A stretch of DNA of 64,000 nt from Bugula neritina. Taxonomy: Eukaryota; Bryozoa; Gymnolaemata; Cheilostomatida; Bugulidae. This document shows positions 1 to 38,283 of the stretch, one piece after another. Location of the stretch: contig OZ037769.1 in NCBI GenBank assembly GCA_964035545.1, positions 15,223,133 to 15,287,132 on the forward strand. Direction: 5' to 3'. The position numbers were made by a program, and so were the translations under genes. The notes below the pieces were generated by a model. That model saw only the letters and a program-made list of their open reading frames with translations, did not search any database and was not told where the DNA came from. Numbering within the stretch: the first letter of the stretch is position 1; every line of letters starts with the position of its first letter.

Positions 1-1412
1 GGCTCCCTATAATTTGACAGCAGTTTCTTGCATTTGAAAGCAGCGTTAAAAGTTACCGATAATTTTGAAACTTAGGGATTAAATTGAAAAGCAACTAGCT
101 GGCTTGGTAGCTATTAATTTAATCAAATTTAATGGCTATAATTATCCCAAAATTACCAAGCTGCACTATCAACATCAATTACAAAAACTTCTAGGCTGTT
201 CGGTTGAAAACTGGAAGTTTAAAGTAAACGCTATTGTTTAGTTACCTAAAAGACCATATATGGTCCATTGATCTGTGGATAGTGTCGCTTTGAGGGACAT
301 ATATGGTCCATTGATCGCGTAAGGGTTAAGTTCATATGCAGCACTGCATAGTTCACTATATCATTGATTTCCTTTTAACTGTTGCTTGTGTCCTCTGTGC
401 TTTGCATTCTGGAAACTTGACTCTTTTTCTAAATATTTTTGGCTGTTTTTACCCCAAACTTTTTTTGAGCCATTTCTAGAGCCCAGGCTTGTCTTTCACC
501 ACAAAGATTTGTTCAAACATTTCCTCCAATTTTTATAAAAAAATCCCTTTTATTTTCTGTAAATTTTTACCACCTAATTTTTTTAACTTGCATTATTGCA
601 TGGTTTGTGTTTGATGCTAGAAATATGCCATTGTACACCAGAAGTTGATATTGGGTTGCCACTGCCTTCTCAGGTATTGAGTTACAATTGTTCACATTAC
701 CCATTTGTGTTTTTCGCGCCTTAGTTTAGCTATAGTTTCTGTTTTATTTTCCACAAATGAATTTGCACAGTGTCTCTTTTTTCTTAATAAAGAAAGTATT
801 TACAATTGCCAAATAATGTATGTATGCTCCATACTTAGTAATTGATCACCTTCTTCATTTCCGCATCCATAACTTTCTGTTATAACTATGCCATCTTATA
901 ATACATACACATTTCACTTTCTACTTTCTACCCACACGCCTGTTTAAATCTCCTTATATACCACCACCATCTCTTCAGTCTCTGGTATAATATTCATTTC
1001 TTCTTTTAGTTGGCTCCAGAAAAAAAATCTTCTCCTCTTGGTCACAGCCTTGTTGCAATGCATATACTGATATAATATTGTTTGCTTTGCGTTTTTCTGA
1101 TCTTATTATACATATTAGTTTACTGCTTTAATTTGTATTTATATCTTTTTTCTAAAACTCCAAGACAGTTGTATGAGAGCCTACTGCAAGGTATATTGTT
1201 ATACCTGTTCAGATCATGCAAACTGATCTATATGTGTCCTTTCTTTTCTCTCTTTTTATAATTATTTTGGCGCACTTTCGTTTTCTTACTACAAATTTCA
1301 GTAGTTTGGATAATAATGTTCTAAGAAAAATAATTTGAGTTGATTAAACTAAATATGTTATTCACCTGCATAAAAATATTTTGACACATGGTAAATTATT
1401 AATTTTTTTTAG

Positions 1413-4400
1413 ATGTGTTTTACATTTGTCAATAACCGTAACTTAGAAGGCAAAGCTGGCAACTCCTTCAACACACTAGTTGTAGTACATCGAGATTGGC
1501 AAGTATGGTGCCAGGAAAGAACTTTTCTCAGATTTGGTACAATTTAAAATTCAAAATATAATAACTTTGATTTAAAAATCAACTCAGAATGCATATTTGT
1601 TCAACTATATCAATCATATTTGACTCAAAAATCAATTTCTCTGCATGTATTGAGTATTTTAAAACTAATTTCTAACTACATGCTTAAACTATTATATAAT
1701 CTCTATATCTCAATGGAAAGGCAACAAGATTTTAGCAAAAATTATACGTGAGAACTTTTATCTGGAAACTTTGAATGAAAAATATTATTAGATGTGAGAT
1801 GCTCCATATCTCTAGAGCATAACTTTGCTAATGTACCAATTACTATTTTACATAGGAAAAAAGCAAAATTAATGCAACCATCCCAATGATGCAAAAAGCC
1901 TTTTAAACATGCTATGAATTCATGTGTCCCACTCCTGGTCGAAATATTCAACAGTGTGATGCTAAAGCCAGAGATGCAGTTACCTCAGGTAATTCTATGA
2001 ACGCATGTGTTTCAGTTTAAAATATTTACATTTTAAATATATTAGGTCAATCTTCTGTATTAAGGTATAAATTAAGCATCAAATTGCAATTAAGCAAGTT
2101 GTATTTGACTATCATAAAGTGAGCTTCAACATGAATATAATTTCAACAATATAAACTAAATAAACGTGTACTCGGAAACGTGAGGTTAACTAAAAGATGC
2201 ATGGTACTTTCTACAACAAAGGTATAAATGTCCCCTTATATTTTATAAATAATTGGCTATCATAGTAATTCAAATGTAATGTACATACTTGTTATAGAAG
2301 ACTTGGTTTAGACTGGTTCATTTTAAAAAATAAACAAGCTGAAATAATGCAATATTGATGCTTTCCCTTATTATTGCAACCTGCATGTGAAAAATATACT
2401 GACAGCAGTGATATATATTGCATCCTTATTTCTATAGATATGCTTTGTACAAAAAAATTAATACCTTATTATAAAATGTCTGGCATAGGTTGAATTAGCA
2501 CGCTGGAAACTACTGGAAAATATTCAAAATAAAATTTGTATTATAAAAACAAGACACATAGCAAATGTTGAGTTTTAAGTTGATCTTATTCATTTTGTGT
2601 GTTTAGATGTTTTTAAGGAGTTATCTATTTGTAAAATTGCACAAAACCAATGGCATATGGGTATAATTTGCTTACCCATGTATCGGTATATGTAAAAAAG
2701 AAAAACTATTTCTGATCTACTTGTATACTATAAGATGACACGATAGTATTATTTAGGTTAATTTATAGTTTAGATTTTGTTATAAATCATTGGCTATAGA
2801 TGTAATGCTCTGCCCAAATTGGTAGAGCTATAATATATAGCCTAACTAGCAAATATATACAATTAAATTCAAAGCACTGTATATATAACTAAGTTTGAGC
2901 AATGAATAAACATATTTTTCAATAATTTTGAACTGGTAATTAAGTAAGAATTGATTTTTAGAGCCCTCAAAACTAGCAAAGACATTCTAATAGAATAAAC
3001 AAAATTTTTTAAAGACTTCCACACTGATTATCTGGTAGAATATTTCTACCCATTAGGACTCCAACCTCTAATCATTAAACTATACAAGCTACTATATATA
3101 TAGGTATTCTAAAAGCTGCAATATATAGACGGTTCATAAAAAGGCATGACTTCACTTGCTGTTTTTACTTGTTTGTTATAAATTTTGCACTGTTACTTGT
3201 TTAATTGAAACAATAGCATCGTTTTTGTCATGCAAATATTACATTTCTTTTAGAATTAATAACAAACATTGACAGCAGGGAGTTTTTGGAATATGCAGTG
3301 GAACTTGGTTTACTCCTATTTAAGGAGATACCTGGTAGGGATGCTTTTAAGTACTTTAGCAAGGATCAGTTAACAAATGCAATAAATGTAAGTACACCAT
3401 TTAATTTGACACGCTAGTTTTGTGTTGTGTTATTAAATTTGGTAAATCTGGAGACTGTGTTATCCTAGGCAATACAGCAAACTTTTTATTTTGATATGTT
3501 ATATATACATTTTATTTAATCTTACATTTCTTTTGTATTATAATTCGAACAATTTTGAGGACAATTCAGTAAAGACATTTTATAATAGATAGTGAATAAA
3601 AAAAGACTTTTTCGGATGCTTCAAAAACTGCTCTCTGCCTGGATCAAACTTTAAAATTTAGAAAAACTAGTTAGCAATATGAAGAGTGGAATATTCTAAT
3701 TCAGATTTCCTAAAAGCAACAATATCTTACCTATTTAATCGAAGTAATCAAATTTTTTACAAGTTCAAATTTCATTTGCTGATTTATTTAGTAGCCATTA
3801 GGAAACGTTTTGCTTTGATTTTATATTTGAGGTTTTTTGTAGTATTTAGTCAGCAATTATTTGTTGTTTACTATATAGATATTAAAAATACAAAAGTTGA
3901 AATTAAAAACTATCCAGCAGAATAATATCTCATTTTTTATAGAAAAACTAAACTGCAGTTTTTTAATACTCCAACAAGTTTTGACAGAAACACATAAAAT
4001 TCAGCAATTGTGAGTGTTTCATATTTTTTTTTGCTTCTAAAAAATCAACCAGGCTTGAAGTTGAGTAGCAAAAGTAGCAGCTGTGCAAGGTGAGTTGCAT
4101 GAAGCTATTAGTTTGACAAACTATGCAATTAGTGGGCCTAACATGACCAGCAATTTTGCTATTTAAAACTTTTATTCGCTTAATCAGTGAATGGGTTTGA
4201 TAAAAAGTGCTTAGACTGTTTGAAGTTTATAAGAAAATTTATATATTTTTCATAATTATTTCAATACTTTCTAAAATAGTATTGCGTGGAAATCTATTAA
4301 CCATTGTTATAATTACATGTATAATGTTTTTGTAAAATTATACGGAGAAGTTGTTTATAACAGTGACATATCATTTTTGAAGAGCTTAGAAAAGTATTTT

Positions 4401-5067
4401 GGACAAGGTGTCGACAACTTGCATTTTGGATCTCCTGCTGAGTTTCTTGGGTACAGAGCCGTTGATGAATGTTTTAAAAGTTTGATGTCTGATGCCAAAA
4501 CAACGGAAAAGAATTTTGTCGTTACTGCGAAGGTAGATTTGAACTTGATATGCAAAATATTTAGTGTCCTTATGTAATTATAAGCCAGTTGGATGTTTTA
4601 TCCATAAAATGAGCATTCAGGTCAAAATAATTTATACAAGTCTTGTATACTAAATAAATTGAAAACTGCAGAAAAAAATCAAACAATTAGAAAAAGTTGA
4701 AATGTTTAAAAAACTTTTTTTACACTTTACACTAAATGCAGAGTAGGTCGCTCATTTAAATTTAAAGTTGTTACTGTTCTTAAGTCAACTTTGATTTATC
4801 AATATAAATTATCATAGGAGACAATTGTAGCCAGTTATACTTTGAAACAAATTCATAAGTATAATGCAGCATTCAGGCCATTAACATGCTAATGTTATTA
4901 AAAAAATAATAAGCCGGTCAATTATTATTTATAATAATCATTTTCATCATTCTATATATTCAATTTTGAGTTCTTTGGCATATTGAGATAATCAGCTTTT
5001 TATTGTGTAAATATAAACAAATTTTATATATACAGTATATATACAGTATATATACAGTATATATACA

Positions 5068-5140
<73 letters not shown>

Positions 5141-6917
5141 CTGTTTTGTTAAAGTTTTTATATATTTAAAGATGAGTGAGGAAAGTATTGAAAAATTCTT
5201 TGATGAAAAGAAGAAAGCTGCAAAAGCAAGATTGTCTAAACTTCAACAAAAGTTACAGGTTGAACACCCAGCGATAGAAGAAACGCTTGTGTGAGTTGTC
5301 CTAAGTTTATTAAACCTATAACAGTAGCTTTTCTTGAAAAATGTTTAGTAAAATCTTACTGCTCTTTGTTAACTATGTGTTGTGACATGAATCACTGTAG
5401 CTCAAGAACTGGAGGAGAAAAATAAAATGTATTTACCCTACTCAGAACCTCATTTTGCATGAAGATAGGCACTAATTTTAAAGTTATTTATTGTCAAAAT
5501 AATTGCTAAGTTGTTAACTGGTAAAGGTTTAGGATAGTTAATTAGAATCAAGTGACATTCATTCCAAATACAAACTAAAATCAATAATAGTGTATGAAAA
5601 AAATATAATAGGTTGCATTTCATTCACAACTTCCAATTCTTTTACAAAAAATATATATTTTAGTCATAAATAAGTAGATTTTCTTTGGCCAAATACAATA
5701 AAAAACTAATTATTATCATATACTCTGTTAAATCTGTGATAAGGGTTTCTACTACACATTTAGGCAGCTTTATTTAAAAACACTTTATTTATGCATATTA
5801 TACTTGTACGAAAAAAAAACCTGCAAATTACTAAGTGTCTGCTTTTTAAACTGGCCTATGGTTTGTCATCAAAGAAGCCCTATATAGGAAAATGTAATTG
5901 TGTTTGACTAAGTCAAACACTTTTTTTTAAATATTGAATTACAAGTTTGATTACTATTTTATGCGCTCAAACTAGGTCTTAGTTGTAATTACTTTTGTGA
6001 ACAATATAATGTAGAAATATATTAATTGAGCTGCAAAATATATATAGGTCCCCTGTGAATAAATAAGTAAAAATTAATAAGGGACTTTTAGAAGTTATTA
6101 ACAACTGTTGACTTCTTTCTTGATAGAAATTATAGGATTGCATATAAGTTTGTGTAGTTTCAAAATAATGAGTTTCTTTTGCTGCTAAAGAAAGTTTTAA
6201 AGATCATTAGAAAACCTTGTTGTTGAGAATTTAATTTTTTAAGTTTTAAAATATACAAATATCAAATAAAAGATATAAACTTAATTCTTTCTAAAACAGA
6301 AATCATTATGAAAAATAGCATAGCAACATATAACACACATTTAATACATTTTTCTCATCAAAAAAATCAAATGACAATTAATTTATTTTTCAATGAATCA
6401 ATCAACTAACAGCTGCATGTGTGCAATTATCAGCACAGTATTCCATTGATCAAAGTTTAAGTATTGGAAGTGATTCTTCCTGCAAGTTGTTCCGCAATCC
6501 TAGTTGCAATATTAGGTTTTGGTCTTTAAATAATTAAAGCATATAATAGTCAGGAACACAAGCATCTATCATATGTTGAAGGAAAAAATATAGTTGAATT
6601 TGAATTGTAGCGCTTCAGAGCAGTCCCTAGAACAAGAATATGAAGAACTGAAGAGCCAAAAGATTAAACAATTGCAGAATGCAGTATGGCTGACTCGTGC
6701 AACAGTTGTTACTACTGGTGCTGCAGCTTTGGGAGTAGGTGTAGCAACAGGGGGGTTTGGTGCCGCTCCTTTGCTTGCCGCAACTATTCTTGAAGCAGGC
6801 GGTACTGCTGCTGCTGTAGGGTCAGCAATTGCAACAGGGTATGGAACTCTAGCTGTCGGCACTGCAGCTAATGAAGTATCTGAAAAAATTTTTTATGAAG
6901 AAAAGAAAGACAAATAG
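1413..6917 (+). pseudogene. Atlastin/GBP-like GTPase copy, decayed, 5' exons outside window
   Basis: Exons found by comparison with the - strand copy at 11.7-35.6 kb. Exon 1413-1536 carries the G4 region (VVVHRDW; the RD motif of atlastin/GBP GTPases). Exon 1856-1988 is helical and has an in-frame TAA after QKAF, where the other copy reads Asp. Exon 3217-3387 (EFLEYAVELGLLLF) is 2 nt shorter than its counterpart, a frameshift unless the AG at 3254 is used. Exon 4364-4532 has KYFGQG and SPAEFLGY. Exon 5172-5290 is 119 nt, ends in GTGAGT, and joins in phase to the last exon 6611-6917, a Gly/Ala-rich membrane hairpin with a short charged tail. Atlastins are dynamin-related GTPases anchored by such a hairpin; GBPs are related immune GTPases. 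The stop and frameshift argue for a pseudogene. The G1-G3 exons would lie left of position 1. Confidence 0.7.
5035..5139. repeat. (AT)n microsatellite with ATATACAGT subrepeats
   Basis: Several copies of a TATATACAG unit run into a pure AT array. It ends shortly before the 119-nt exon at 5172. Confidence 0.95.
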
Positions 6918-7303
6918 ATATTTACATTAAGCTTTTGAATGGCATACTCATCAGAATGATGGTACATTATATTTTTCAATATAATATAGGGCATTATATT
7001 TCATTATAATCGCCACCCTCGCAGGATTACGGCGGTGAAAGGTGACCAAAGGAAAGGTGACCATTATATTTATTTATACCTGTTGTGTTTTCAATAAACT
7101 AATTGAAAATAATAAAAATCATAAAGAGCTTGTCTGTACCAAAAAAATAAAACAATGTTGTTAGAATGATAAAGTTCTGAATACAAAAAAAAATAAAAAT
7201 AAATATATATAATATATATATATATAAAATAAATATATAATATAAATAAAATAATTTTTACATTGTATAAACTGTAAATCAGACAATTCTCCTAATTCTA
7301 GCC

Positions 7304-7481
7304 ATGGTAGGTCAAGTGCTGGAGCCAATCAGTTTTTACTGTAGCCGCCATTTGTGTATTATGGTGTCTGTGGTACCTTATTAGAGCCGTAAGTCTCAAC
7401 TGATGCCATAAGGCAATGTGAAAACTGATTAGCTCTATACTAGTTCTATAAAACAACTGCACTGATCACTTGACCTACCAT
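7304..7481. mobile_element. Small inverted-repeat element (MITE-like), 178 bp
   Basis: The ends are a perfect 15-bp inverted repeat, ATGGTAGGTCAAGTG at the left and its complement at the right. Pairing continues imperfectly inward (GAGCCAATCAGTTTT against GAGCTAATCAGTTTT). There is no ORF, and I saw no convincing target duplication. Confidence 0.7.
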
Positions 7482-7879
7482 CACTTATATGCCAAGTTTC
7501 GAAGAAACACATGTGCAGCCTGCAAAACCTTATATAGCAAGTTTACAAGATGTGTTGCATGGGTATAACAGCTAAAACAGCTGTGCTAGTTCTATAGAAA
7601 ACAAATATATAGCTTAAGTTTAATAGCAATGGCTTTGACAAGCTAAGTATATATAACTAGTTTATGTATGCATTTTCAATACTTGGTTTTCTATCTATTT
7701 TTAGTAACATGAGTTACAAAAAGGCCGTTCTGGTTGTTACAATACTAAAAAAATATTCGCACCTCTTTATTGTCATAATTAGGCTTCAATTTTTTTCAAA
7801 AAATGTTGCATTGCATTTAACCCAAACACTAATATAATTTTTTTAAGCTGAATATGCTCTATGGTGCATTGAAATATGA

Positions 7880-8003
<124 letters not shown>

Positions 8004-8086
8004 GATAAATCAAGAAACTGTTAAAAGTGGTTTGATTATTTTATCGAACATTAAATTTATGCTTTTATTGGTTGCAATAAACAATT

Positions 8087-8930
8087 TAGGTTGGCTTACC
8101 CATACGTCATCTTTTTTAATGGATTCACGGTGGATGGACAAGTGTACCTCTTATAATATTATTGTAATAGTTCAGGTATTATATATATAAGTTATAAGCA
8201 AACTATCACTGTGAGGAGAGACGATTCTGCCATTTTCTTTGAAGATCTTGAAATATACATCATATGGATTGTAAGTATTATTATAGATAAAAATTAAATA
8301 TATGTGTTTTGTGCACTTAATCTCAAATAAATGCTTTGTTATATATAGGTCACACTTTGAACCTCCAATTTTTTAATAACCACATGTATTACTGAAGCAA
8401 CGATTTTAATATTAATTTTAGCCATGCAGTGATGATGTTGTACTATTTGTTAACGTATATTTAATTATTAAACATGAATTGCAAAAGTAAACAAATATCT
8501 TGAATCAATCAACAAAATAGAAAATATTAAGCAGGAAAATTCTTAGTTATATAGAGCAATGATGAAATTACTATGAGCATGCATTTTAGTTTATACTTGA
8601 GTGTACTATTGTATACTATATTCTATATACTATAATGTATATTATTCACATGTAAATAGTATACATTTATATATTCAAATATAAACTAAAATGCATTTTA
8701 TATACTTTCTTATTCTAAATAGTGTCTGAAATTGAAATTAAAACAAACACGCAAATTAAAACATTCGGCTCTGCAGACTATGTATACATTACATCGTTTA
8801 AAATCCTTATTGCATTTGTTTTAAATAATTGCAGTTCACCATGCAGCTTATATCAGTGGAATATTTCAAGGTCACTCAGGAAGTTCCAGAAGATAGCATT
8901 GTGAATCTACCTAGTTATTGCCCCAACTAA
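8087..8930 (+). pseudogene. Ependymin-related protein remnant (exons 3 and 4)
   Basis: Two exon-like blocks match the ependymin-related gene at 40.3-42.0 kb. Block 1 (about 8088-8270) reads GWLTHTSSFLMDSRW, then after a short AT-rich interruption with stops reads QTITVRRDDSAIFFED. These correspond to GWLTYRTSWLVGGTQW and KTTVTVMRDNFAMISE in the intact gene. Block 2 (8835-8930) follows a TTGCAG acceptor and ends PEDSIVNLPSYCPN-stop, against TDPSIFNIPSYCNI-stop. The PSYC ending is typical of the family, which are secreted proteins. Exons 1 and 2 were not found. It could instead be a diverged gene with one extra intron. Confidence 0.55.
8579..8696. repeat. Fold-back repeat, 118 bp
   Basis: Perfect 17-nt inverted arms, ATGCATTTTAGTTTATA and its complement, enclose an AT-rich core with near-palindromic TATACTATA pieces. 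It lies in the intron between the two ependymin-related blocks. Likely a MITE; no ORF. Confidence 0.65.
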
Positions 8931-10150
8931 TTTAAAACAACTATTCTGAACGTTGCATTTAATAATTAGCAGTATGTTAAATTCTATAGTTGCAATATTT
9001 CTTAAGACTGTATGCTCTCTAGTTTTTTTACATGTTTGGTGCATCAATTGATTTCTTTTATTTATTTTAATAATATACATAGTTTAACTGAAAAAAAGCT
9101 CTTTGAAAACTATATAGCTAACATTTTGCAAAAGCACTTATTTTCTTGCTCATTTTAGAAAATTTTTCTGTTACCCTAATTACAATGAATGCACATTTCA
9201 AATGAGCTCTGTTATTAAGTTGTTTATACTAATTTTATTCGCTTTGAAGGCTCTATACATGTTCTGCGTTGTGTTTGTTTCTGTATAAATGTGAATGTGC
9301 ATGTGCATGCCTTTGCTTGCATTTATGGGGGTTAAGTTGTGCATGTGTTTATATAATGTGTATTTTCATAAGCGTGTATAGTTATAAAAGGTTTTATCTG
9401 TAGTAGTGCTACATGTGTCAATTTTAGATTTTAGTGTGCAATTGGTCGATTAACATGTGCTTTTTCCAGCTGTCTAATCAGTTTTGTGATATGTGCTATG
9501 GTTTATGAATGATTCATGTTTTAATGAGCCATTCCACGGTTGCCAAGCTGGTCACGTAATTAGAGCTAGCGCAACCACTAACAATAGTTAAAATAGTGGA
9601 TCATGCTGAGAAACGTAGTTTAGTATAATTGTAGTGGCTAGTGAAGCATAAGCATCACGTGCTCACGAGCCAATCCTCACTGAGCGCGTGATTACCCCCC
9701 CCCCCAGCGAAGCAGAAAGGGCTTCCGAATAGTTTTTATAATACAGTTAAAGCGTGATGCTAAATGTACTAGGATAGATGTTTTATATATCTGTGCTACT
9801 CAAATTATACTACTTTTGCTCGTGTACTTAGTGTGTTAAATAAATCTTCTTCTCTCTTATTTACTTGTCTAGTGTTTAGCGATGCAACGTGATAATTACA
9901 GTATACACGAATCCCCATGCTTATGATAATTGTGGAAATTATAACATAATTTAATTGAGAATTTTGTTACTAATAGTAAACATGACTGCTGCTGCAAGTT
10001 ATTGTATAATTCAGATATTGACAATTTAAAAGAATATTTCTACTAATTGAAAATTAAGGATTAGTGAAGATTATTGATGACAATAGTAATGATGAACTTA
10101 GTGACAACAGTGATAGAAAAGAGCCAACAAGCCAACAACTGAGACAGTAT
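8931..10150. other. Intergenic, no gene seen
   Basis: AT-rich sequence without a supportable ORF. About 9540-9900 has more CpG than its surroundings, a run of 11 C near 9696 and a possible AATAAA (9839). It could be an old LTR, but no partner copy was found. Confidence 0.4.
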
Positions 10151-10154
10151 TGGG

Positions 10155-10690
<536 letters not shown>

Positions 10691-11085
10691 TATCTCAAGA
10701 TAGTTATAAAGTTGTTCTCATTAGAATGAACTCAGCTCTGAAATATTAATCAAAATATTTTTAATTATTATTTTCATGATCAGCATAAAAAACCACCACT
10801 AGTAACTAACTTTTAGGCTGATGGAGCTCATTAAAGACACTGTTGCTAGGTAGATAAACAACAAATTTAACACAATTTTGGGTACCCGAACTTTAACTAT
10901 TAATTACTCGCAATAAAGAAAGTATTTTGTTATGGACTTCTGTGTGCATAACCTGACATATTTCTAGTTCTATTTGACTGATTTTAAAAATTTAAAGTGC
11001 TATGTGATCACAAAGTCCTGCTCTATTTATCTAGTACACCAAAAAACAAAAAGAACAGCAGCAGTCACAAATATCTAAGTTTGCA

Positions 11086-11117
11086 GAAAAGTTAGGTCAT
11101 CGATGACCTAACTTTTC
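11086..11117. repeat. Perfect 32-bp palindrome
   Basis: The half-site GAAAAGTTAGGTCATC is followed directly by its exact reverse complement, with no spacer. The centre is TCATCGATGA. It is an isolated cruciform-capable site with no coding context. Confidence 0.9.
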
Positions 11118-11281
11118 TTCAAGTATATATAGTTATGTTTAGTATAATCATGTTTTGAAGTGTTTTAATGCATATAACCAGATGTTTTTCAAGGAACAAA
11201 CAGAAGCTAACTCCTCTAACTCCTACTTTCAGGGAGCCGGGATATAGGTTACATACACACTGAAAGTCAACAATTCTATAC

Positions 11282-11283
<2 letters not shown>

Positions 11284-11322
<39 letters not shown>
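11284..11322. repeat. (AC)n microsatellite
   Basis: A clean AC dinucleotide run of about 39 bp, the only sizeable non-AT dinucleotide array seen here. Confidence 0.97.
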
Positions 11323-11324
<2 letters not shown>

Positions 11325-11725
11325 CTTTCATTATGCACCATAATTTATTTGTGGAAATTTTATCCTATATTTTTTATTTAAACCTAATAAATTAACCAGG
11401 CAAGCCATGCACTTAATAATTCAGATATCTGGATGAATGAATTTAGACAATTTCCTGCGTTATAAGCCTCATACAAAATATTTGCATCATTTTTCAAAAA
11501 ACGTCATACAATATGGCAGTTGAATTTTATTAGAAGCCCAATATTCTTATTTCTTACAAGCAATATTCTATGATTACAGATAAAAATAATTCTAGGTAAA
11601 CTACTTATTCTAGTTATAAATACTAACCAGCAACAGCCAAAACATGTTCACGATATTACAACAGATTGTCTTCAGATACATAACGTGCAACCATAACATT
11701 TATATTTCTTAAACTGCACAAATGT

Positions 11726-35564
<23,839 letters not shown>

Positions 35565-37526
35565 TCTGTAAGAATACAATCTATATTATATTGACTTACA
35601 TGCGGCAGTTCTTTAATAACAGAACATAATCATGGAAAAAAGACATCAATGCTGTTCCTCTGAGAGTAAGGCAGCAAGGCTTTGGTTCAATAGTCACATT
35701 TTCTATAAAATAGCAAGCAGGGGCACAACGGACCAATTTTGGAGTTTTTTGCTCTCATTCGTTTATTTTCAAGTTACTAGTTCAATAATATCTAGTCTTA
35801 ATGCTGCATCTGTTGCCTATTACAGGTATCAGTTTGCTGTTTCTATCTCTCTCTCAACTTTTAGAATAATGACATTTTCATGATGAAAAAATTAGCCCAA
35901 CGTTCCCCGCGTCAGTGTGGCCCATTGTGTCACGTGTGGCCAAATGGAAAATATTTGTGGCTCAAGGAAAATTTATTTTAGATTTTGCTGTTATAAACTA
36001 GTAAAGCAATGTAGAGACAAGCATTGGCAACAACATGAGTAAAAGCTAGACTTGTTACCTTTGAATGTAAAAAGTTATGAAGCTTTAACTACATCTTAAA
36101 AAATTTTCAAAAAGTAGATAAAAACGGTTTTTGACTCGCCTCTTCAACATGTATGGTCCGCAAGTGTTGAAACTACAAAGGCTGAATAATTTTGCCATAA
36201 CAAATTTCTATTAAACACAAGTCACAACCTTAAGTCAATAAGTTTTCTGACAATTTGACCGGCTCTTTGTACCCCTATGACCGTTGTTTCCCCCCCCCCC
36301 CCCCCCGTTACCCATATTATTTTAAATTTCATTCAATTGGTGTTATTTAGCTTAAAATAACTTATTTCTGCTTAGGAAATAGTTTGTATATAAAAATATG
36401 GTGATAGTTTAGCAAGCAACTTTTTCCATTAATATATACATTTCTGTTGACTATCAAAATTACATTTCAATAATACGACGTTACGGGTTAAAATAAAAAA
36501 GAATTATCCCGCAATTCTCACCATAAAAGTTATTAGTAATTTCAGGGTTTTAGGCAATGCAATTTCAAAATAAATTTACTAATAATTGATATACTTCAAC
36601 ATAGTTTAAATTGATCAACCTGCTATAATTAAATATGCTTCATAATTTTGACTTGAAAAACGCAAAATTATATATGTGTATTTTTTGTTATAATCTAGCC
36701 ATATATTCAGCAATAAATGTAATTAATATAATGGGTAAGATATTTTTTATACATTATATACGTCTAACAATTAGGGATGGCTCAATATCAACATGAACTT
36801 GCATAGTTTTTTATAGTTTAATAGAGATAACAGACATCAAATTAAACATGCTCCTCAGCTATTTCCAAATTTTTAGTTAATTTTATATGAAAAAAATTTT
36901 TACCCACAAGCACTAAACTATAGTTATGCAGGAAAAAGTAATGTGTATATGCCAAGGCTGAGTTTTATCACAAATAGACAGTAAGAGTAATAAAAGCTAT
37001 ATACAATGGAAAATTATTGTAAATAATAATAGGTTTGCTAATCATGAGTGAAAAATATTTTAAAGATATTATATACTGCAGTCAAAGCAACTTTTGTATT
37101 AATGCATAATTGAAACACCTATAATATATTAGAGACAATTTTAACTTTAAAAAGCTTGTCTTGTTTCTTATAGCTTTTAAATTTTAGCAATACTTTGCTC
37201 AAAAGTTCGATCAATTAATGAGATTGCAGTTTCTTTTACACAAGAGTGTAAACACAAGCACTGTTTACAGACAAGCAACCATGCTTTATTTTATCATTTT
37301 TACAGATTTAAAACAAATAAAGATCTCAACACTAGCTGCCAATGTTTGAATGCCATGTTATAAGCTAGTTATGCAGTTTTGGTGAGTCAGTTAATAATTT
37401 GAATTTCCTGGTATATCAAATCAAAGTCAACAACTTGCCTAAAGAATTTTAGTAATTGATTACTTTTCATAGAACTCAAAAGAAAATCAACAAAATTTGA
37501 TGCCTTTATTTCATATATACTCACTC
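35565..37526. other. Upstream of the GTPase gene, no gene seen
   Basis: AT-rich flank that would contain the promoter and 5' UTR intron of the - strand GTPase gene (acceptor TTCTTACAG at 35565). It contains a run of about 18 C at 36289-36306. No ORF is credible. Confidence 0.4.
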
Positions 37527-37588
37527 TTTTGGCAAAATACTGTTCTTCTGATGACATCATCATATCAGCATATACATCCATGATGGCT
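37527..37588 (-). other. Exon-like fragment, possibly a third atlastin-like copy
   Basis: Between an ATTTTCAG acceptor and a GTGAGT donor it reads (A)IMDVYADMMMSSEEQYFAKR. The first part and the phase match the GTPase exon at 28485-28657 ((A)LAVYVDVRCFIE). It is too short to be sure. Confidence 0.35.
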
Positions 37589-38057
37589 GAAAATATAAGA
37601 TTCAAAAAATAAAGCATGAATCAGATATATTTGAAAGTTGGCATATATAATAAACGTAAAGCGATTTCCTCTTTTTATGATTAAATAATAACAGAAAAAA
37701 AACTGAAATAGCAATCTTTAAACTTATAATAAATACACTTAAACATTTTACGTATATGTTTCTCAAAGTCTTACCATTTCTTAAAGCAGTTATAAACTGT
37801 GTATAAAAAAACAGAATCTTGTGCACTTATGCATGTCGCAGAAATAAATATGTGCAGATCTAAATCATTTTATAAATCTAAATTTGCAAGTGTTTTATAA
37901 TATTTATTTCTTTGAGTAAAAACCAACAGGATGCTGATTATGAATGGCATTAACTATCTATAATAAAAAATGAAAAGAAGTTTAAACAATATATTAGCAA
38001 TTGGTACAAAACTCGATGTTGGAGACTTGCAAATTTTTTTCTGATGTGTTTATAGCA

Positions 38058-38255
<198 letters not shown>

Positions 38256-38283
38256 ACATAAAATGTAATAACAAAATAAGCAC

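Noticed and set aside
6569-6862. Pro/Ala-rich open frame on the - strand
   Set aside because: It is antisense to the Gly/Ala-rich last exon of the + strand GTPase copy.
7320-7450. CTGATG...GAAAAC stretch as a hammerhead
   Set aside because: The core has CTGATGC, not CTGANGA, and stem I does not form. It belongs to the inverted-repeat element.
9540-9900. CpG-richer patch with AATAAA, resembling a solo LTR
   Set aside because: No second copy, primer site or target duplication could be found in the window.
36289-36306. C-run as a regulatory G-quadruplex
   Set aside because: A single homopolymer run of about 18 C with no gene nearby, and its length is unreliable.
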